A stretch of DNA of 14,206 bases. It comes from UBA11400 sp964550435 (GTDB lineage: Bacteria > Bacteroidota > Rhodothermia > Balneolales > HLUCCA01). Where the stretch lies: the NCBI GenBank assembly GCA_964550435.1, contig CAZJZI010000058.1:1-14206 (forward strand), read 5' to 3'. Shown in pieces: positions 7,252-13,317 of the stretch. The notes beneath the pieces are model-generated. The model ran no database searches. It saw only the letters and a program-made list of their open reading frames with translations, and was not told the origin of the DNA. Numbering within the stretch: the first letter of the stretch is position 1; every line of letters starts with the position of its first letter. The position numbers and the translations under genes are program-made.

Positions 7252-8277
7252 ATGGGCAAAAAAATCGGATTGGCATTAGGAGCAGGTTCAGCACGTGGAC
7301 TATCTCACATCGGAGTACTTCGAGCTTTCGAAGATGCTGGAATCAAGCCGGCTTTCGTTGCAGGAACGAGTATCGGATCTATGATGGGCGCAGCGTACTG
7401 TTCAGGAAATCTTGACAAGATGGAAACCTTTATGCGGTCGATGACCATGCGCAAAATGTTGGCATACTGTGATTTCATGCTACCGCGTCAGGCACTTATG
7501 GAGGGTGACAAAATCATGAATTTGATTCATGAGTTGATACCGATTTCAGACTTCAATGATCTTGAAACACCATTTAAGGCGGTAGCTTGCGACATTCACA
7601 CAGGAGAGCAGGTTATTCTGGATAAAGGCGACCTCCATTCAGCAGTTAGAGCCAGTATTTCGCTACCTGGGATATTTCTGCCAGTCTATAATAATGGCAG
7701 ATGGTTAGTGGATGGAGGATTGGTTAATCCAGTACCTGTAAGTGTGGTCCGCGAGTATGGTGTAGATTTAGTTATCGCTGTTGATTTAAATAGTGAAGTT
7801 TTAGATGCTAACGGTCATAAAAAAGACCGAAAATCAAAAAAAAATCTCAAATCAGAACGTTCAAAGCTTCTCAAAGAGAAAGCAGAAGCCAGAAAACAAG
7901 GAGATTCAAATTCAAATAACGAGACGTTTGAGTTAACTGAGGTTGAAAAAAAAGAGGAGAACTGGATTACCGAAGCACTTGGAACCAGATACCGAGAAAT
8001 GGAGCGGTCATTCAAAGACACTGTTAACAAATGGGTAGCTGACGATAAGAAAGCCAAGCCTGAGGGTCCTACTATATTCGATGCTCTGGCTTTTTCCATC
8101 GATATCATGTCGGTTCAAATTACAAAACACAACTTTGAAATGACTCCTGCTGATCATGTCATAGTTCCTGAAGTAGGACATTTGGGGTTATTCGATTACG
8201 ATGAAGCAGAACCAACCATTGATGATGGATATGAAAAAGCTGAAAAACTAATCAAGGATTTATGTCTTAAGAGATGA
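7252..8277 (+). CDS. patatin-like phospholipase family protein
   Basis: A 341-residue Ser-Asp dyad acyl hydrolase of the bacterial RssA/patatin group, expected in the cytoplasm or at the inner membrane because no signal peptide is present. Motifs in order: oxyanion-hole loop GAGSARGLSHIGVL (10-23), nucleophile S40 in GTSIGS (38-43), a VACDIHTGE strand, SLPGIFLPV (137-145) and catalytic D154 in DGGLVNPVPV. Between the core and the C-terminal part lies a lysine- and glutamate-rich stretch (about 185-265) with low complexity, rich in A-runs in the DNA; it is probably a flexible or coiled insertion. The ATG has no Shine-Dalgarno site. It is divergent from the kinase pair and convergent with the antiporter. 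The lipid substrate is unknown. Confidence 0.92.
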   Translation: MGKKIGLALGAGSARGLSHIGVLRAFEDAGIKPAFVAGTSIGSMMGAAYCSGNLDKMETFMRSMTMRKMLAYCDFMLPRQALMEGDKIMNLIHELIPISDFNDLETPFKAVACDIHTGEQVILDKGDLHSAVRASISLPGIFLPVYNNGRWLVDGGLVNPVPVSVVREYGVDLVIAVDLNSEVLDANGHKKDRKSKKNLKSERSKLLKEKAEARKQGDSNSNNETFELTEVEKKEENWITEALGTRYREMERSFKDTVNKWVADDKKAKPEGPTIFDALAFSIDIMSVQITKHNFEMTPADHVIVPEVGHLGLFDYDEAEPTIDDGYEKAEKLIKDLCLKR

Positions 8278-8298
8278 GAACCTGTGCGATTAATTGAC

Positions 8299-8332
8299 AA
8301 AAAAAAGGGGCCGAACTGTCAGGTTCGACCCC
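8299..8332 (-). terminator. Rho-independent terminator of the antiporter gene
   Basis: GGGGCCGAAC (8307-8316) pairs with GTTCGACCCC (8323-8332), with one C-A mismatch and a 6-base loop. The A-run 8299-8306 becomes an eight-T tail on the minus strand, so it terminates transcripts coming from the antiporter gene, which stops at 8504. On the plus strand there is no T-run after the stem, but the hairpin could still protect the patatin mRNA end. Confidence 0.65.
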
Positions 8333-8503
8333 ACCCTTAACCAAACAACAAACGATAAATCGGGATTAAAACAATAATTGAAAAGGAATTTCTAAACCCG
8401 ATATTTATTAAACGGAATACGTTTGCAAAAAGTTGCTCTTCCCGAATACTTTTTTTTGAAAATATTCACTTTTTACAATTAGTTACTTAGCTACCAGATT
8501 TGC
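8333..8503. other. AT-rich convergent 3' spacer
   Basis: There is no reading frame of interest here. A loose hairpin can form between ATAAATCGGG (8355-8364) and CCCGATATTTAT (8397-8408) with a two-base bulge and a 32-base loop. This spacer is the 3' untranslated part of the antiporter transcript. Confidence 0.3.
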
Positions 8504-9454
8504 TCAATTAATTGCAACCAGCCAGACTGTATAGGCTACGTATGTGAGTACCAGAAAGCCCCCCTCCCACCGATTCAACTCAAAGCCACGTCTCATCAAT
8601 GGAAGTATGATTATTGTCAGAGCAAGCATAAACCCAAGGTCAACCAGACCGAAATTGCTACTGTCCAATGGATGAATTATTCCAGTCAGTCCGAGGATAC
8701 AAAGCATATTGAATATGTTCGATCCGATTACGTTTCCAACCGCAATGTCTGATTCCCCCTTGAACGCTGCAACGGCCGAAGTTGCGAGTTCTGGCAAACT
8801 GGTTCCAACTGCTACAACCGTGATCCCAATAACTGCTTGACTAATTCCTGCAATAGTTGCGATTTCTACAGCACCTCGTACAAGCAATTCTCCACCTCCA
8901 ACAAGTAGGCCGAGTCCAAGTAAGATAAATACCCATGATTTCCATATCGGCGCATCTACGTCAATTTCTGGTTCCTCAATTAAAAGTTCTTTTACTTCTG
9001 CCGGGACACTTTTTGCACTACGAATACTATAAACAACAAAAGTGATTAATCCACCAAATAGCAATGCACCTTCCAGACGTGTGATTTCATCACCAATAAT
9101 AAAAATTGAGGTCAAGAAAGTAACAAAGATCATAATCGGAATCTCTTTCTTTAAAATCCTCAGGTGGATAGACATCGGTTTGATCATTGCTGTTAATCCA
9201 AGAATCAGTGCAATATTTGCAATATTAGAACCAACTACATTCCCAATCGCAATGTCTGAGTTACCTGCAATTGTGGCCCCAACACTGACAACCAGCTCTG
9301 GGGCACTGGTCCCAAATGCTACAACAGTGAGCCCAATCACCAATGGCGACAATCCCAGTTTAAATGCGACCGATGATGCCCCGTGTACCAGTCGCTCAGC
9401 CCCATATGTAAGTAGTCCAAGTCCGATTACAAGTTGAATGAGTGCAATAAGCAT
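8504..9454 (-). CDS. calcium/sodium antiporter, CaCA family (YrbG-like)
   Basis: A 316-residue inner-membrane cation exchanger of the Ca2+:cation antiporter superfamily. It has about ten transmembrane segments in two inverted halves. Alpha-repeat 1 contains GTSAPE (48-53) followed by GNVVGSNIAN (71-80). Alpha-repeat 2 contains GTSLPE (217-222) followed by GNVIGSNIFN (240-249). The glutamates E53 and E222 are the expected ion ligands. A hydrophilic, acidic loop (about 145-170, EVKELLIEEPEIDVD) links the halves. Length and motifs match YrbG-type proteins; in this group Ca2+/Na+ exchange is known for some members, but other cations are possible. The ATG has no Shine-Dalgarno site. Divergent from the amidohydrolase operon, with its own terminator. 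Confidence 0.94.
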   Translation of the reverse strand: MLIALIQLVIGLGLLTYGAERLVHGASSVAFKLGLSPLVIGLTVVAFGTSAPELVVSVGATIAGNSDIAIGNVVGSNIANIALILGLTAMIKPMSIHLRILKKEIPIMIFVTFLTSIFIIGDEITRLEGALLFGGLITFVVYSIRSAKSVPAEVKELLIEEPEIDVDAPIWKSWVFILLGLGLLVGGGELLVRGAVEIATIAGISQAVIGITVVAVGTSLPELATSAVAAFKGESDIAVGNVIGSNIFNMLCILGLTGIIHPLDSSNFGLVDLGFMLALTIIILPLMRRGFELNRWEGGFLVLTYVAYTVWLVAIN

Positions 9455-9612
9455 AAAAGATGTGAGTCTAGTGATTTAAATATTCATATTCAGGGGCATT
9501 CAAATATACATAATTAACAAAGATGCTGCCTTTTATAAATTTTTTTACTTGGATTTTAATCCACTTAGCTGTTAGTTATCACATCGTCAATTCCTTAACC
9601 AAATCACTACTT

Positions 9613-10920
9613 ATGAAACGATTTCGACTAATATTTTTTGTGGCGTTGATGGGTGTATCTGTTTCAGGTTGGTCGCAAGACCGTCCGGTCGCATTTACGG
9701 GTGCAACAATACACCCAGTCAGCTCACAACCTATTGAAAATGGAGTACTTGTTGTACATCGCGGTAAAATTACTGCCGTTGGTGGGCCTGAGACACGGAT
9801 TCCCGGAAATGCAGAACGAGTAGATGCATCAGGAAAAGTCATTATTCCAGGACTTGTGGACACCCACTCTCACATAGGTGGTGGGTCTGGTGGAGATGCA
9901 TCTTCAGCTACCCATCCCGATGTCAGAATCGTGGATGCCATTGATGCACGAAGTGATCAATTCAGAAAAGCACGAACAGGTGGAGTTACTACTGTGAATG
10001 TTATGCCAGGTTCCGGACATTTGCTCAGTGGACAAACAGCTTATCTGAAACTTCGTGACTCTGAGACAATCTATGACCTTTTGATTGACAAAGACATCCA
10101 GAATGGGATGATTGGTGGGATCAAAATGGCAAATGGTACAAACTCAATCCGATCATCAGGTACTTTTCCTGGAACGAGAGCCCGATCTGCAGCAATGCAA
10201 CGTGAATTGTTTGTAAATGCTCAGGAATATCAGAAGAAAATTCAGGCCGCAAACGGAGACGAGAGCAAAATGCCAACACGTGACCTGAAAATGGAAGCCA
10301 TGGTTGAAATCCTTGAAGGAAAAAGAATTGTGCATTTTCACACCCACAGACACGATGATATCTTAACTGTACTTCGACTCAAAAAAGAATTTGGATTCCG
10401 TGTTGTGCTCCATCACGTTAGTGAGGCGGCATTGGTAGCGGATGAAATCGCAGCCGCAGGCGTTCCTAGTTCAATTATCGTTCTGGATACACCTGGTGGA
10501 AAACTTGAAGCGATGAAGTTAGTCTACGAAAATGGGGTGGCATTGGAGAAAGCCGGAGCCGACGTAGCATTTCACACCGATGATGGTATCACGGATTCAC
10601 GATTGTTCATGCGCGGGGCTGCATATGCAGTTAGAGCTGGAATGTCACGCGAAAAAGCGCTCGAGGCTCTCACATTAGCTGGAGCCAGAATGCTTGATCT
10701 GGCTGATCGTGTTGGATCATTAGATGTGGGCAAGGATGCTGACTTTGTCGTACTGGATGGAGATCCGTTTAGTGTGTACACCTTTGTTCAGCAAACATGG
10801 ATAGAAGGACAAAAAGTGTATGACAGAGCAATACCAGACCAAAAAAAATATTCCACTGGTGGATATGAAGTCTTCCGTGGCGAAATTCACTCTCATCACG
10901 GTGAGGAGGGACACGAATGA
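9613..10920 (+). CDS. amidohydrolase (imidazolonepropionase-like, COG1228), exported, metal ligands present
   Basis: A 435-residue metal-dependent hydrolase of the TIM-barrel amidohydrolase superfamily. The signal peptide is MKRFRLIFFVALMGVSVSGWS, probably cut before Q22, so it acts in the periplasm. An ATG at 9523 in frame would add 30 residues that spoil the signal peptide, hence the 9613 start. Metal-site candidates are H85-S-H87 after PGLVDT, a histidine cluster H241/H243/H245 (VHFHTHRH), H267-H268 (LHHVSEA) and H321/D323 (FHTDDG). The C-terminal GSLDVGKDADFVVLDGDPF block is the usual return to the small beta domain. The substrate is unknown; exported relatives are often peptidases or hydrolases of N-acyl or cyclic amides. 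The stop overlaps the start of a paralogue (ATGA). Confidence 0.92.
   Translation: MKRFRLIFFVALMGVSVSGWSQDRPVAFTGATIHPVSSQPIENGVLVVHRGKITAVGGPETRIPGNAERVDASGKVIIPGLVDTHSHIGGGSGGDASSATHPDVRIVDAIDARSDQFRKARTGGVTTVNVMPGSGHLLSGQTAYLKLRDSETIYDLLIDKDIQNGMIGGIKMANGTNSIRSSGTFPGTRARSAAMQRELFVNAQEYQKKIQAANGDESKMPTRDLKMEAMVEILEGKRIVHFHTHRHDDILTVLRLKKEFGFRVVLHHVSEAALVADEIAAAGVPSSIIVLDTPGGKLEAMKLVYENGVALEKAGADVAFHTDDGITDSRLFMRGAAYAVRAGMSREKALEALTLAGARMLDLADRVGSLDVGKDADFVVLDGDPFSVYTFVQQTWIEGQKVYDRAIPDQKKYSTGGYEVFRGEIHSHHGEEGHE
10905..10909 (+). promoter_or_regulatory. strong Shine-Dalgarno site (GGAGG) for the second amidohydrolase
   Basis: GGAGG inside the GAGGAGGG run lies 7 nt before the ATG at 10917, still within the end of the first amidohydrolase gene. 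It fixes the overlapping ATGA start and argues for translational coupling. An in-frame ATG at 10938 lacks such a site. Confidence 0.7.
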
Positions 10921-12155
10921 AATCAACTTATAAATTCATGAAATCATTACTTCTGGCATTGATTGTACTAGCAACCGCAATTCCTGGTTTTGCTCAGACC
11001 TATGCCATTAAAGGACAAAAAGTTTACCAGGTTTCTGGTCCGGTAATCGAGAATGGTGTGGTCATTGTTCGCGATGGAAAAATCGTGGAAGTTGGCCATG
11101 AAAGTCGTATTAGCATTCCAGCGGGAGTTGAAGTAACCGAGGCTGTTGTTGTCACACCTGGTTTCATAGACGCCAGATCTGTTGTTGGTCTTGCAGGAGC
11201 ACTAAACATCCAGGGAAGCGATCAGGATCAACTAGAGCGTTCAGCTCCTTTTCAACCTGAGTTACGGGCAATCGATGCTTACAATGCCAGAGAGTTCCTG
11301 GTTGAGTGGGTTAGAGAACTTGGAATTACTACATTACACACCGGTCATGGTCCTGGTGCTATTGCCAGCGGACAAACCATGATTGTAAAGACTACAGGTG
11401 AAACATTGGAGGAAGCCGTAGTTGACAGTGTGACTATGGTCGCATTTACACTGGGTCAGACTGTTACCGGTAATTACTCGAGTGTAGGTAGTCGGTCCCG
11501 AATTGTAGCAATGTTGCGTGCGGAGTTTTTAAAGGCTCAGGAATACGATATAAAAGTTAAAAACGCCGGCAATGATGCATCCAAACTTCCGTCCCGTGAT
11601 CTTCGATTGGAAATCATGGCTAAAGTACTCAACAGAGAAGTCAAAGCTCTGGTAACAGCACAACGAGTGACAGAGATCATGGCAGCACTACGGTTACAGA
11701 AAGAATTCGGATTTGATATGATATTGGATGGAGCTGCGGAAGCCTATCTGGTACTGGATGAAATCAAATCTGCTGGTGTGCCGGTTTTCATTCACCCAAC
11801 TATGGTCAGAACTGGTGGCGACACTCAGAACGCTAGCTGGGAAACAGCCGCAAAACTCGCCGAGGCAGGGATTCCATTCGCCTTCCAAGCGGGTTATGAA
11901 GGCTATGTTCCTAAAACCCGAATTGTTCATTATGAGGCAGCTATTGCCGTAGCAAATGGGCTCCCATACGACAAAGCAATACATGCGCTTACATTGGGAG
12001 CCGCCGAGTTACTGGGGATTTCGTCTCGTGTCGGTTCACTTGAGCGAGGAAAAGATGCAGATATTGTACTTTTTAATGGAGATCCGTTCGAATATACCAC
12101 CCATACAACGGGCGTAATGATTAATGGCCAATGGGTTAGCACAGAGGCGAAATAA
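10917..12155 (+). CDS. amidohydrolase-fold paralogue lacking the metal ligands (probable pseudoenzyme)
   Basis: A 412-residue exported paralogue of the preceding enzyme. The signal peptide (MKSTYKFMKSLLLALIVLAT, then AIPGFA) is probably cut before Q27. The two proteins align through blocks such as SGQT, R-x-R-x-x-AM-x-R, AQEY, SKxPxRDL, LRLxKEFGF and GSLxxGKDAD. All metal-site positions differ: HSH becomes R87-S-V89, the HFHTHRH cluster becomes L245-V-T-A-Q-R-V, HH becomes D271-G272, and HTDD becomes Q324-A-G-Y. The frame is intact, the fold blocks are kept and a strong ribosome binding site is present, so this is not gene decay. It probably works as a structural or regulatory partner of the first protein, or catalyses something metal-free. 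Current automatic annotation would most likely call it an amidohydrolase. Confidence 0.9.
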   Translation: MKSTYKFMKSLLLALIVLATAIPGFAQTYAIKGQKVYQVSGPVIENGVVIVRDGKIVEVGHESRISIPAGVEVTEAVVVTPGFIDARSVVGLAGALNIQGSDQDQLERSAPFQPELRAIDAYNAREFLVEWVRELGITTLHTGHGPGAIASGQTMIVKTTGETLEEAVVDSVTMVAFTLGQTVTGNYSSVGSRSRIVAMLRAEFLKAQEYDIKVKNAGNDASKLPSRDLRLEIMAKVLNREVKALVTAQRVTEIMAALRLQKEFGFDMILDGAAEAYLVLDEIKSAGVPVFIHPTMVRTGGDTQNASWETAAKLAEAGIPFAFQAGYEGYVPKTRIVHYEAAIAVANGLPYDKAIHALTLGAAELLGISSRVGSLERGKDADIVLFNGDPFEYTTHTTGVMINGQWVSTEAK

Positions 12156-12191
12156 TTCACAAAAAAATGCATTGTTTGAAACGAAATCCAA

Positions 12192-12213
12192 ACTTTCAGT
12201 TGTTGTTGAAAGT
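12192..12213. repeat. 7-bp inverted repeat, 8-bp spacer
   Basis: ACTTTCA (12192-12198) and TGAAAGT (12207-12213) are perfect inverted copies around GTTGTTGT. It lies after the amidohydrolase stop and before the terminator, so it could be a 3' mRNA hairpin or an operator for the downstream regulator gene. The site matches no family I can name. Confidence 0.35.
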
Positions 12214-12255
12214 GTAATCGCAGTAATGCGGTTGCACTATGCTACCTGAGAAGTG

Positions 12256-12296
12256 CCACCCTGTGAAGAAGAAATTCGACGCAGGGTGGTTTTTTT
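12256..12296 (+). terminator. Rho-independent terminator after the amidohydrolase operon
   Basis: CCACCCTG (12256-12263) pairs perfectly with CAGGGTGG (12282-12289), and seven T residues (12290-12296) follow. The 18-nt loop can pair further (GTGAA with TTCGAC, one bulge). It ends only 23 nt before the start of the Fnr-like gene, so it may also act as a leader hairpin for that gene. Confidence 0.85.
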
Positions 12297-12319
12297 ATGG
12301 AAGGTAGTTAACTTCAGTT

Positions 12320-13030
12320 ATGCAGTTACCAAATTCAATACATCCATCCACCTCCTGCGAGAATTGTACTTGTCGCATTGATGGCGTTTTTAAGCAGCTT
12401 CGTCCCGAAGAAGTGCAGTTACTGCAATTGCATAAAAGATGCCGAAACTACGCCAAAGGTGAACCCATTTTCAGAGAAGGAACTCGGGCAAATGGACTCT
12501 ATTGCATCAGCTCCGGTAAAGTGAAAATTTTCAAAACAGGTGACGAAGGACGGGATTACATCGTCAGACTCGCTGGTGAGGGCGACATCATCGGATATCG
12601 GGCATTAATCAGTGACGAGCCTTATTATGCATCCGCAATTGCTTTTGAACCAACCTCAGTCTGCCTGGTTCCTACAACCGATTTCAACACTTTCGTCACA
12701 GGTAACCCTGGCTTTCTAAAATCACTGATTCAACAGTTATCACATGACCTTCGCGAGGCTGAAGAACGAATGCTTCATCTGGCTCAGAAGTCGGTGCGAG
12801 AACGACTTGCCGATACACTCCTTTTATTGGTTAAGATGTACGGAACACGTGGCCCTGATCATCAATTGAGCGTTGAGCTCACCCGCGAAGATATCGCATC
12901 ACTGGTTGGAACCGCAACAGAAACGACTATTCGTCTGCTTTCGGACCTGAAGTCCGAGGGAATTATTGCCACCCATGGTAAAAAAATCATGATTTTGAAC
13001 GAAAAAGCTCTTAAAACTATCGCTGGATAG
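12320..13030 (+). CDS. Crp/Fnr family transcription regulator, FNR-like cysteine cluster
   Basis: A 236-residue regulator with an N-terminal cyclic-nucleotide-binding-type beta-roll (about 25-140), a long dimer helix (about 137-165) and a C-terminal winged helix-turn-helix (about 165-230). Recognition helix residues E201 and R205 (TATETTIRLL) match the E-x-x-x-R pattern of FNR/CRP. The N-terminus has C13-x2-C16-x-C18 and a distant C115, recalling C20-x2-C23-x5-C29 and C122 of E. coli FNR, which bind an oxygen-sensing 4Fe-4S cluster. C41 and C62 are also present. Redox sensing is therefore plausible but not shown, since the spacing differs. The start is the first in-frame ATG; GGAAGG (12299-12304) is 15 nt away, too far for a good ribosome binding site. 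Confidence 0.9.
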   Translation: MQLPNSIHPSTSCENCTCRIDGVFKQLRPEEVQLLQLHKRCRNYAKGEPIFREGTRANGLYCISSGKVKIFKTGDEGRDYIVRLAGEGDIIGYRALISDEPYYASAIAFEPTSVCLVPTTDFNTFVTGNPGFLKSLIQQLSHDLREAEERMLHLAQKSVRERLADTLLLLVKMYGTRGPDHQLSVELTREDIASLVGTATETTIRLLSDLKSEGIIATHGKKIMILNEKALKTIAG

Positions 13031-13119
13031 CCCACTGATACGTTAAAATAAAGAATACAACTTTTCCGAAGAACTGGTCGTCACTATTAGAAACTAACTA
13101 ACACATTCGTGTGATTGAT

Positions 13120-13163
13120 GTACTAGAATTAATCATGTTTATTGATTACAATAACTCTAGTAC
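13120..13163. promoter_or_regulatory. nested palindrome, candidate operator upstream of the RND gene
   Basis: The outer arms GTACTAGA (13120-13127) and TCTAGTAC (13156-13163) are perfect inverted copies. Inner arms TAATCA (13130-13135) and TGATTA (13143-13148) can also pair. Overlapping them is the dyad TTATTG-ATTA-CAATAA (13139-13154), with the 6-4-6 layout typical of Crp/Fnr-family sites, although the half-site is not canonical TTGAT. It lies 96-139 bp upstream of the -35 candidate of the RND gene and just after the Fnr-like gene. There is no T-run for termination. Confidence 0.4.
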
Positions 13164-13258
13164 TAAAATAATAGTAATATATAAGTTTGTGTCCCGCCAT
13201 CCGAATATCACAAAACTCACAATATTTGTTTTTGCATAACCAGTAAAAAACTGTTTAC

Positions 13259-13288
13259 TTGAATGCTTTAGTTATGATGGTATATGAT
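13259..13288 (+). promoter_or_regulatory. candidate sigma70-type promoter of the RND gene
   Basis: TTGAAT (13259-13264) and TATGAT (13283-13288) are separated by 18 bp. Transcription would start near 13295, leaving a leader of about 23 nt before the ATG at 13318. Chance matches are common in AT-rich DNA, so support is moderate at best. Confidence 0.35.
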
Positions 13289-13317
13289 ATGACAAACAAT
13301 AAATCAATTTAACGCTC

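Noticed and set aside
7815..8108. 97-residue minus-strand reading frame inside the patatin gene
   Set aside because: It is an Ser/Phe-rich antisense shadow of the Lys/Glu-rich insertion, without family signs.
9042..9437. 131-residue plus-strand reading frame inside the antiporter gene
   Set aside because: Antisense shadow of a membrane protein with all conserved motifs on the other strand.
9523..9612. ATG 9523 as start of the first amidohydrolase
   Set aside because: The extra 30 residues put another hydrophobic stretch before a textbook signal peptide that begins at ATG 9613.
13276..13314. 13-codon ORF (MMVYDMTNNKSI) before the RND gene as a leader peptide
   Set aside because: Too short, no ribosome binding site, and it overlaps the probable -10 region.
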